This document shows positions 7,330-13,604 of a stretch of 13,604 nucleotides of DNA, in pieces. The number at the start of each line of letters is the position of its first letter. Positions within the stretch are counted from its first letter, which is position 1. Under the pieces are notes generated by a model that was not told the origin of the DNA, made no database searches, and saw only the letters and a program-made list of their open reading frames with translations. This DNA is from Lachnospiraceae bacterium (lineage in GTDB: Bacteria; Bacillota; Clostridia; Lachnospirales; Lachnospiraceae), in contig CAADYR010000107.1 of the NCBI GenBank assembly GCA_900753305.1, positions 1-13,604 of the forward strand, read 5' to 3'. Position numbers and translations under genes: made by a program.

Positions 7330-8070
7330 ATGCGATACGAAGAATTTACAATAGAAGGCAGAAATGCCGTGATAGAGGCGTTGCGTTCCGGTAAGCCTAT
7401 GGATAAGATATTGATTCAGGATGGATTACAGGATGGACCCATTCAGACGATCAAGAGAGAGGCAAAAAAGCATGATGCGATCGTAAAATTTGTTGATAAA
7501 GAGCGACTGGATCAGTTAAGCAGTACAGGAAAGCATCAGGGGGTAATTGCCTATGCTGCTGCTTATGAGTATGCTGAAGTGGATGATATCCTCAATGCTG
7601 CAAAAGAAAAAGGTGAACCACCTTTTATCTTTTTACTGGATAATATTGAAGATCCGCATAATCTGGGAGCTATTATCAGAACTGCCAATCTGGCAGGAGC
7701 GCATGGGGTTATTATTCCAAAGAACCGTGCAGTGGGACTGACTGCAACAGTTGCAAGAACTTCAGCAGGCGCCCTGAATTATACGCCGGTAGCGAGAGTG
7801 ACGAATCTGGCGAAAACAATAGAAGAATTGAAAAAAGAAGGCTTATGGTTCGTATGTGCGGATATGGGCGGAACAACAATGTATGATTTAAATCTTACCG
7901 GACCGATCGGACTTGTAATAGGGAACGAGGGAGAAGGTGTAGGCAGGCTGGTAAAGGAAAAGTGTGACTTTATAGCGTCTATTCCTATGAAGGGAGATAT
8001 TGATTCCCTGAATGCTTCGGTAGCAGCAGGAGTATTAGCTTATGAAATCGTCCGTCAGAGATTGAATTGA
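7330..8070 (+). CDS. rlmB: 23S rRNA (guanosine-2'-O)-methyltransferase, RlmB/TrmH family
   Basis: A SPOUT-superfamily methyltransferase that, in the RlmB family, methylates the ribose of G2251 (E. coli numbering) in the peptidyl-transferase loop of 23S rRNA using S-adenosylmethionine. From ATG 7330 it has 246 residues, the usual length. An N-terminal L30e-like RNA-binding domain spans about 1-80 (EGRNAVIEAL). The knotted catalytic domain carries motif 1, NIEDPHNLGAIIRTA (Arg117); motif 2, GLVIGNEGEG (194-203); and motif 3, DSLNASVAAG (225-234). ATG 7330 is favoured over GTG 7306 and ATG 7318 because family members begin close to this EEFTIEGRNAV segment, although the ribosome site is weak (GTGGA). 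Some related proteins methylate tRNA, so the exact target is inferred. Confidence 0.93.
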   Translation: MRYEEFTIEGRNAVIEALRSGKPMDKILIQDGLQDGPIQTIKREAKKHDAIVKFVDKERLDQLSSTGKHQGVIAYAAAYEYAEVDDILNAAKEKGEPPFIFLLDNIEDPHNLGAIIRTANLAGAHGVIIPKNRAVGLTATVARTSAGALNYTPVARVTNLAKTIEELKKEGLWFVCADMGGTTMYDLNLTGPIGLVIGNEGEGVGRLVKEKCDFIASIPMKGDIDSLNASVAAGVLAYEIVRQRLN

Positions 8071-8101
8071 TCAGATTTACAGCACAGAAATGAGGATTAA
8101 C

Positions 8102-10048
8102 ATGTACGAGGATTACCAGAACAGTACGGATGAGGAATTGATAGATCGTCTCAGACAGGGAGAGAAGCAGATCACGGATTATATTATGGATAAGTACAAG
8201 AATCTGGTCAGGAAAAAGGCGAAATCCATGTATATTCTGGGGGCTGACAAAGACGATCTGATTCAGGAAGGAATGATAGGACTTTTCAAAGCTGTGAGGG
8301 ATTATGATGCAGGCAGGGATGCAAGTTTCTATACTTTTGCAGATCTGTGTGTTTCGAGACAAATGTATACAGCGGTACAGGCTTCTGGAAGAGAAAAGCA
8401 TGCACCTTTAAATTCCTATATCTCATTATATGCGAATCTTGCAGAAAACGGACAGGAAGAAAATGACAATACAGAAACAGCACTTGTGAACAGATTGACC
8501 TCAGGGACGGATACCAACCCTGAGGCCTTACTGATTGATAAGGAAAATGTTGCAGATATTGAAGCTGCAATAGAAACAGAGTTGAGTGGTTTTGAAAAAC
8601 AGGTGCTGGATCTGTATTTAACAGGAATGTCATATTCACAGATAGCGAAGGTTCTGGGAAGAGATGAAAAATCTGCAGATAATGCATTACAGAGGTTAAA
8701 AGGTAAAATTAAGCGTACAATCCAGAAAAGTCATATGATACTGTTTATTTTCATGTGTCTTTTATTTCCGGTGAATACGCAGGCCATGGAACAGTCACAA
8801 AGCATGCAGCAAAATGAGACACAGACGGAATCTGCGGAAGAAACACAAACAGACCAAAACATGACACAAGTGTCAGTTGATGCGGCACCTATGCTGATAT
8901 CCATTCCAAATGACTGCTATATACTGCAGCAGGAAGTTGCAGATGATGATCCCTATCTGCAGAAAGTTGGAGCAGATAAGGAAAAGGTTGAGGAATATTA
9001 TCAGGAGGCAGGGATTGTACTGAATGCAATAGCACATGATGATTCTTATGAAATGGTCGTTACAGTTAATGAGAATCAGGATGTTACATATTTATATAAT
9101 ATACATTCTGTTGCAGATGAAAATGTATCGGAACTGGCACAGACAATACAGAAAACATATGAAGAACATGGTTATACAGTAGATGATTTTACCCTGTATG
9201 AAAATGAAACAGCCAAGTATATCGTATTCGCCTTTGGACAGGAATATGAAGACAGTGCAGTGCGATGCATTCAATATGATACGATCCGTGACAGCAGAAT
9301 GTATACAGTTACTTTACGAAGCTATACGGGAGAAGTATCTGATCAGATGTCGGATATGATGAAACAGATAATTGACAGTATTGTATTTACTGAAGCGGAA
9401 GAAATCCTTACATTTGAAGATGCACAGTATGGTATATCATATGAATTGGCACCGGGGTGGAAAGAAATCACATCGGATAATGAAGATGATATTCTGGCGC
9501 AGTATATGCATACAAATGGCATGGGCGAGAGTATACAGTTCATTGCCAGAGATATCTGGGGTGAGATGGATACTTTGCACCAGTTGACAAATACCCGGGG
9601 TGAATTGGATGCAGACCAGGCGTTGACAGATGCTCAGATTCATAAAATATATCCATATATGGAGCATTTTTTTGCCGGGGAAGATACTTTCCATCAGGAA
9701 AAGATCCAGGGAGAGTGGTATTTTGTAAGTGATGAACCCTTGACATATACCAGTGATAAATTAAAGGGTACTTATCAGCAGCGAAGCGTTGTAGCATTGC
9801 GGCATGGTATTTTGTATGTTTGGCAGTATGGTACCTATGTAGACAGTAATCTGCATGAGGCAGATTTTGATAATCTGATAGAAAATATTACATATCAGGA
9901 ACCGGGACTGTTTGTGAATGATGCGGGTGTTTATCGTAAAATGGTAAATAGAATTCCTTTTATAATTTTGCTTGGTGCAATTATTATGATAGCTCTGGTA
10001 GCAGTACTCTTTATGTATAGCAGTAGTGCTAAAGATGATGCAAAATAA
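8102..10048 (+). CDS. sigH: SigH-like sigma factor fused to a membrane-anchored, PsbP-like sensor region
   Basis: One open frame of 648 residues. Residues 1-210 are a complete SigH-type sigma-70 factor: region 2 (GADKDDLIQEGMIGLFKAVR, DASFYTFADLCVSRQM), then KHAPLNSYISL as in B. subtilis SigH, and region 4 with its helix-turn-helix (LTGMSYSQIAKVLGRDEKSADNALQRLK). Ordinary SigH ends here. This frame continues through basic residues into a 13-residue hydrophobic run (212-224) with a signal-peptidase-like site after Ala228 (NTQA). Next come a Gln/Glu/Thr-rich linker (229-258), two probable PsbP/Mog1-like domains (about 265-430 and 437-600), and a C-terminal membrane helix (about 620-641). ATG 8102 is chosen because GAGGA lies 5 bases upstream; ATG 8090 is the alternative. 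The gene stands 31 bases after rlmB, the usual sigH neighbourhood. An independent start at ATG 8735 is possible but has no ribosome site and lacks N-terminal basic residues. Confidence 0.85.
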   Translation: MYEDYQNSTDEELIDRLRQGEKQITDYIMDKYKNLVRKKAKSMYILGADKDDLIQEGMIGLFKAVRDYDAGRDASFYTFADLCVSRQMYTAVQASGREKHAPLNSYISLYANLAENGQEENDNTETALVNRLTSGTDTNPEALLIDKENVADIEAAIETELSGFEKQVLDLYLTGMSYSQIAKVLGRDEKSADNALQRLKGKIKRTIQKSHMILFIFMCLLFPVNTQAMEQSQSMQQNETQTESAEETQTDQNMTQVSVDAAPMLISIPNDCYILQQEVADDDPYLQKVGADKEKVEEYYQEAGIVLNAIAHDDSYEMVVTVNENQDVTYLYNIHSVADENVSELAQTIQKTYEEHGYTVDDFTLYENETAKYIVFAFGQEYEDSAVRCIQYDTIRDSRMYTVTLRSYTGEVSDQMSDMMKQIIDSIVFTEAEEILTFEDAQYGISYELAPGWKEITSDNEDDILAQYMHTNGMGESIQFIARDIWGEMDTLHQLTNTRGELDADQALTDAQIHKIYPYMEHFFAGEDTFHQEKIQGEWYFVSDEPLTYTSDKLKGTYQQRSVVALRHGILYVWQYGTYVDSNLHEADFDNLIENITYQEPGLFVNDAGVYRKMVNRIPFIILLGAIIMIALVAVLFMYSSSAKDDAK

Positions 10049-10160
10049 CATAAACTTTCTCTCAATTCGGTGCAGAATCCAAAGAAAACTGACGATATAT
10101 AATATAAGAAGTTTAAATTACTTTGGAACATACAGCATAAAGATATGAGGGGGAGAAATT

Positions 10161-10646
10161 ATGCAGGATGAGGTGTTGAATCTGACAATCATTATTCCTG
10201 TGTATAATCCGGATGAACGGCTGATTGGCGTTGTAGATGGATTAGTAGAGAAGGGGTTTCGGGATATTATTGTAGTAAATGATGGAAGCGATACGGAACA
10301 TCAGGATGTTTTAAAAAGTATTGAGAGTAAATGTACACTGATCCACCATAAGAATAAAAGAGGCAGGGAGAAAGCAGTAGCGACTGCCGCTGCCTTTTGT
10401 ATGGTAAATCGTCAAAATACAGTCGGAGCGATCATTGCTAAAGCTGATAAAGGACAGAGAGCAGAAGAAATCTATGCCTGTGGAGAGAATTTTGTAAAAA
10501 ATGAGTATCAGTCATGTGACAATGTTGTGTCCAGAAGAATATTTCGACTGCTGCATGGACTTAAGCAGGGAGAGGCTGTATCTTTTGAAGAGAAAAAATC
10601 GGGCAGATACAAAACAATGCTTGTCAACTACCGGGGAATAGGTTAA
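10161..10646 (+). CDS. Short, degenerate family 2 glycosyltransferase-like protein
   Basis: A 161-residue protein whose first 70 residues match the nucleotide-binding start of GT-A glycosyltransferases (LTIIIPVYNPDERLIGVV, IIVVNDGSD with Asp41). The region that should carry DADGQH reads KADKGQR (94-100): the first aspartate is lysine, a lysine is inserted and histidine is arginine. The following acceptor-side segment is short, with only a trace (VVSRRIFRLLHGLK), and no membrane helices follow. Catalysis is therefore doubtful, and the gene may be a pseudoenzyme or a remnant. It has a strong Shine-Dalgarno, GAGGGGGAG (10147-10154), and no internal stop, so it looks expressed. A receiver-domain gene follows 57 bases later. 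Confidence 0.65.
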   Translation: MQDEVLNLTIIIPVYNPDERLIGVVDGLVEKGFRDIIVVNDGSDTEHQDVLKSIESKCTLIHHKNKRGREKAVATAAAFCMVNRQNTVGAIIAKADKGQRAEEIYACGENFVKNEYQSCDNVVSRRIFRLLHGLKQGEAVSFEEKKSGRYKTMLVNYRGIG

Positions 10647-10703
10647 ACTAGGATTAACAATTAAATAGACACCGTTTGGGATTGACGTGTAAGGGGTAGT
10701 AAT

Positions 10704-11120
10704 ATGACGCAGCAGCAGAAGAAAATACTTATAGTAGATGATAAGTCAGTAAACAGGTATATTTTGAGCGGTATTTTTGAGGATGAGTATGACATCGCAG
10801 AATGTGCAGATGGCAGCGAAGCAATTGCCGCATTAGAGGAAAACGGGGAAGATACGGCAGCAGTATTGTTAGATATTGTAATGCCGACTTGTGATGGATT
10901 TGCAGTTCTGAAATATATGAAGGAAAAGAATCTGCAGGATGTTCCCGTGGTTTTGATCAGTGCGAACGTGAATGATGAAAATATTCACAAGGCATATGCT
11001 TATGAAGTGGCTGATTATATTCAGAAGCCATTTCAGGAGCCTGTGGTAAGGCGTAGAGTAGATAAAATTATTGAGCTTTTTGAGAAGAAGAAGCAGATGA
11101 AAGCAAAGGGCAGTCCATAA
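10704..11120 (+). CDS. Stand-alone CheY-like response regulator receiver protein
   Basis: A 138-residue receiver domain with no DNA-binding or enzymatic output domain. The acidic pocket is Asp12-Asp13 (ILIVDD), the phosphorylation site is Asp57 (LLDIVMP), the switch serine is Ser86 (VLISA) and the conserved lysine is Lys108 (QKPF). The last 25 residues are a charged helix rich in lysine (KIIELFEKKKQMKAK). It should accept phosphate from a histidine kinase, but no kinase lies in the window, so the partner and output are unknown. AAGGGG at 10691-10696 supports ATG 10704. It may share a transcript with the preceding glycosyltransferase-like gene and ends in its own terminator. Confidence 0.92.
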   Translation: MTQQQKKILIVDDKSVNRYILSGIFEDEYDIAECADGSEAIAALEENGEDTAAVLLDIVMPTCDGFAVLKYMKEKNLQDVPVVLISANVNDENIHKAYAYEVADYIQKPFQEPVVRRRVDKIIELFEKKKQMKAKGSP

Positions 11121-11133
11121 CGGGCTGCCTTTT
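11109..11133 (+). terminator. Intrinsic terminator overlapping the receiver gene stop codon
   Basis: GGCAGTCC (11109-11116) pairs with GGGCTGCC (11122-11129), 8 bp with one G-T wobble, around the loop ATAAC and followed by TTTT (11130-11133). The stop codon TAA (11118-11120) lies in the loop. The T-run is short, so termination may be partial. Confidence 0.65.
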
Positions 11134-11164
11134 CTGATGTAAGTGGAAAGGCATAGCTATTAAT

Positions 11165-13057
11165 ATGAATAAGTATCAGGTTTTAAAACAGTATTTTGGA
11201 TATGATTCTTTCAGGGAAGGTCAGGAGGAACTGATCGATAGTCTGTTAGCAGGACAGGATGTTTTTGGTATCATGCCGACAGGGGCGGGAAAATCCCTGT
11301 GTTATCAGATCCCGGCACTGATGTTCAGGGGGATTACGTTAGTCATTTCGCCTTTGATCAGTTTAATGAAAGATCAGGTCGCAGCCCTGAATCAGGCGGG
11401 GGTTTATGCAGCATATCTGAACAGTTCATTGACACAGGGACAGTATTTCAAGGCACTGGATTTTGCCAAAAGAGGAAAGTATAAGATTATATATGTTGCT
11501 CCGGAACGGTTGCTGACCGATTCCTTTCTGGATTTTGCAGTTCATGCCGACATTTCTTTTGTCAGTGTCGATGAGGTGCATTGTGTTTCACAATGGGGAC
11601 AGGATTTCAGACCCAGTTATCTCAAAATTGTTGAGTTTATAAGCAGATTACCAGTCAGACCTGTAGTAGGGGCGTTTACAGCAACAGCGACTCAACCGGT
11701 CCGGGAAGATGTTACGAGGATTCTGCAGCTTCATGATCCTCATATTGTAACAACAGGGTTTGACAGAAGCAACCTGTATTTTGAAGTACGTACAGCAAAG
11801 GACAAAATGGCACAGGTTATGCGGCTTTTACAGGAACATGAAGGAGAAAGCGGCATTATTTACTGTATTACAAGAAAACTGGTCGAAGAAGTATATGAAG
11901 CGCTGAAGGCAAGAGGAATTGCAGTAACAAAATATCATGCAGGTCTTAGTGATGAGGAGCGCCGCATGAATCAGGATGATTTTATCTATGACAGATGCAG
12001 TCTCATGGTGGCAACAAATGCTTTTGGAATGGGGATAGATAAACCGGATGTGCGGTTTGTGATCCATTACAATATGCCTAAAAACATGGAAAGTTATTAT
12101 CAGGAGGCAGGAAGGGCCGGGAGAGATGGAGAACCATCATCATGTATTCTGCTGTATAGTGGACAGGATGTGAGAACCAATCAGTTTTTTATAGAAAATA
12201 ACAGAGAGAATGAAGAACTTAGTGAAACAGAACTTGAGGAAGTTATAGCAAAAGACAGGGAACGGCTCAAAAAAATGACATATTACTGCTATACAAAGGA
12301 CTGTTTAAGAGAGTATATGCTGGGATATTTCGGTGAACCGGCGAAGGGGTATTGTGGTAATTGCAGCAATTGTCTGCAAAATTATGAGGAAGTGGATGTA
12401 TCCAAATATGCCAGGATCATGCTGTGTTGTATCGAAGAGTGCAGGGAGCGCTATGGAGTTACAACGATATTGGAAACACTGCATGGCAGCAGAAGTGAGA
12501 AGGTATTAAGATACAGACTGAATGAGAACAGTTATTATGCAACGGCAACTGATATCAGCATGGAAAGACTCAGACAAATTGTAAAACAGCTTCTGGCAAA
12601 AGGGTATCTGAATCAGACTGATGATGAATATGGTTTGCTGAAACTCACAGAACGTTCTTATGATATTACGGTAAAGGGAGAGCAGATCATGCTGAAATTG
12701 CCAAAGGAGAAAGAACCGGTCACAGTAGAAAGACGTGTACAGTTGAAAACAAAATCTTCTATTGGCAGACGGGCAGCTTCAAACAACCCTCAGCTATACG
12801 AATTGCTTCGCAGTCTGCGTAATGAAACTGCAAAGAATATGAAAGTACCGGCTTATGTAGTATTTACAGATAAAACGTTGCAGGAAATGAGTACATACCT
12901 GCCGGTTACACGGGATGAAATGCTCGAGATCAGTGGAGTAGCCCAGGCAAAATATGAGAAGTATGGAGAACTGTTCATGAATGTGATCAGAGAGTATAAG
13001 GAACAGCATGAGCAGGAGCATAAAATGCCTACAGCCAGAGCCAGGATCAAATTTTAA
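11165..13057 (+). CDS. recQ: ATP-dependent DNA helicase RecQ
   Basis: A 630-residue superfamily 2, 3'-5' DNA helicase used in recombination repair and at stalled forks. The Q-motif region (YFGYDSFREGQ, 10-20), Walker A MPTGAGKS (37-44) and Walker B DEVH (136-139) come first. They are followed by the RecQ aromatic-rich loop VSQWGQDFRPSY, motif III FTATAT (171-176), motif V ATNAFGMGIDKPDVR and motif VI QEAGRAGRDG. The zinc-binding cysteines are Cys380, 397, 400 and 403. A winged-helix (RQC) part precedes a C-terminal HRDC domain (about 537-612; LYELLRSLR, VFTDKTLQEM). This is the full three-part E. coli-like layout. The Shine-Dalgarno GGAAAGG (11145-11151) is 13 bases from the ATG, rather far. 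Confidence 0.97.
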   Translation: MNKYQVLKQYFGYDSFREGQEELIDSLLAGQDVFGIMPTGAGKSLCYQIPALMFRGITLVISPLISLMKDQVAALNQAGVYAAYLNSSLTQGQYFKALDFAKRGKYKIIYVAPERLLTDSFLDFAVHADISFVSVDEVHCVSQWGQDFRPSYLKIVEFISRLPVRPVVGAFTATATQPVREDVTRILQLHDPHIVTTGFDRSNLYFEVRTAKDKMAQVMRLLQEHEGESGIIYCITRKLVEEVYEALKARGIAVTKYHAGLSDEERRMNQDDFIYDRCSLMVATNAFGMGIDKPDVRFVIHYNMPKNMESYYQEAGRAGRDGEPSSCILLYSGQDVRTNQFFIENNRENEELSETELEEVIAKDRERLKKMTYYCYTKDCLREYMLGYFGEPAKGYCGNCSNCLQNYEEVDVSKYARIMLCCIEECRERYGVTTILETLHGSRSEKVLRYRLNENSYYATATDISMERLRQIVKQLLAKGYLNQTDDEYGLLKLTERSYDITVKGEQIMLKLPKEKEPVTVERRVQLKTKSSIGRRAASNNPQLYELLRSLRNETAKNMKVPAYVVFTDKTLQEMSTYLPVTRDEMLEISGVAQAKYEKYGELFMNVIREYKEQHEQEHKMPTARARIKF

Positions 13058-13141
13058 CACAGGGTCGTTTTTAGGAATTATTTGTATGCAAATGAAGAGA
13101 AGCAGGCATGCGGAATGGTTACAATGAAAACAGAGGATGGA

Positions 13142-13170
13142 TAGACACAATCACTATATTTTATTATAAT
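13142..13170 (+). promoter_or_regulatory. Candidate sigma-A promoter before rhaM
   Basis: TAGACA (13142-13147, 5 of 6 to the -35 consensus) and a perfect TATAAT (13165-13170) are separated by exactly 17 bases. The predicted transcription start, near 13177, would fall inside the Shine-Dalgarno GGAGGG of rhaM, which speaks against a simple role. The fit could also be chance in AT-rich DNA. Confidence 0.4.
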
Positions 13171-13187
13171 TATGGAGGGCTGCAACT

Positions 13188-13499
13188 ATGGTAAAAGGAT
13201 TTAAAATGAAATTGTATGAAGGACAGGAAGCAGAGTACGAGAGAAGACACAACCTGTTATGGCCGGAGATGAAGGATATGATTCATGAGCATGGCGGTAA
13301 GAATTATACCATTTTTCTGGATAAAGAAACTCTGACATTATTTGGTTATATTGAGATCGAAGATGAATCACTGTGGGCTAAGGGCGCAGATACTGCGATC
13401 AACCGTAAATGGTGGGATTATATGGCTGACATTATGGAAACCAATCCTGATAACAGTCCTGTCAGCATTGATCTGAAGACGGTATTTCATTTGGATTAA
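13188..13499 (+). CDS. rhaM: L-rhamnose mutarotase
   Basis: A 103-residue protein that interconverts the alpha and beta anomers of L-rhamnose. It aligns over its whole length with E. coli RhaM (104 residues): YERRHNLLWPE with the catalytic His21, GGKNYTIFLD with Tyr40, the paired Trp75-Trp76 (WWDYMADIM) and NPDNSPVS near the end. The fold is a dimeric alpha+beta barrel, cytoplasmic. GGAGGG at 13174-13179 supports ATG 13188. No rhamnose isomerase, kinase, aldolase or transporter is visible beside it, so it may act in another locus's pathway or have a related sugar as substrate. Confidence 0.93.
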   Translation: MVKGFKMKLYEGQEAEYERRHNLLWPEMKDMIHEHGGKNYTIFLDKETLTLFGYIEIEDESLWAKGADTAINRKWWDYMADIMETNPDNSPVSIDLKTVFHLD

Positions 13500-13604
13500 A
13501 GCAATTGCAATAAGTGTATCTAGTATAGCGTTTTTAAATTAACTAAACCATATTACTTGCCTATTTTCCCGATAGCACATGTCAAAAATCCTCAGCGTAG
13601 CCCG
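13500..13604. other. Right-end stretch without an assignable gene
   Basis: An 8-base palindrome, GCAATTGC, lies at 13501-13508. On the minus strand, a frame open from the window edge ends with a stop at 13539-13541 (reading ATLRIFDMCYRENRQVIWFS). At about 21 codons it is too short to name. It could be the 3' end of a convergent gene or chance. Confidence 0.2.

Noticed and set aside
8735..10048. Separate gene for a secreted membrane protein starting at the internal ATG.
   Set aside because: There is no Shine-Dalgarno, and a signal peptide starting here lacks basic residues. It is kept only as an alternative to the fusion.
10060..10110. TATAAT at 10098-10103 as a promoter for the glycosyltransferase-like gene.
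   Set aside because: No sequence resembling a -35 box lies 16-19 bases upstream; AT-rich DNA gives such hexamers by chance.
1..13604. CRISPR arrays, insertion sequences or prophage genes.
   Set aside because: No regularly spaced direct repeats, transposase motifs or phage-like genes were seen.
13539..13604. Convergent gene on the minus strand ending at 13539.
   Set aside because: Only about 21 codons lie in the window and I cannot recognise the sequence, so it is noted as an unassigned end and not as a gene.

Overview
This window looks like chromosomal DNA of a low-GC, Gram-positive anaerobe of the Clostridia, most likely a Lachnospiraceae-type gut bacterium. The grounds are AT-rich sequence, purine-rich Shine-Dalgarno sites, a cysteine T-box, and the gene order cysE-cysS-mrnC-rlmB-sigH, which is also the order in Bacillus subtilis. 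The family-level placement is inference; no taxonomic search was run.

Layout. Bases 1-24 are the last bases of a 23S rRNA, followed by a structured trailer and an intrinsic terminator (242-266); no 5S rRNA or tRNA follows. Bases 435-4336 hold a co-directional set: a phosphohexomutase, ispF (isoprenoid MEP pathway, with an unusual cysteine-bearing tail), a divergent Eis-like acetyltransferase/SCP2-type protein, and deoD (purine nucleoside phosphorylase). Bases 4340-4645 hold a promoter and a T-box leader whose specifier codon (TGC) and tRNA-end-binding bases (TGGA) both fit tRNA-Cys. It controls cysE (serine acetyltransferase) and cysS (cysteinyl-tRNA synthetase), and probably the adjoining mrnC (23S rRNA maturation), rlmB (23S rRNA methylation) and the sigH-like gene.

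The most unusual object is the sigH position (8102-10048). A complete SigH-like sigma factor of about 210 residues runs in frame, with no stop, into a signal-peptide-like hydrophobic segment. That is followed by a Gln/Glu/Thr-rich linker, an apparent pair of related PsbP/Mog1-like domains and a C-terminal transmembrane helix. If translated as read, this is a membrane-tethered SigH with a probable extracytoplasmic sensor.

Downstream lie a short, degenerate family 2 glycosyltransferase-like protein, a stand-alone CheY-type receiver protein ending in a terminator that overlaps its stop codon, a full-length RecQ helicase, and an L-rhamnose mutarotase with no other rhamnose genes next to it. The last 105 bases hold no assignable gene. 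All supported genes are on the + strand. Most of the window is housekeeping; the novelty is concentrated in the SigH fusion and, to a lesser degree, in the IspF tail, the Eis-like protein and the glycosyltransferase remnant.
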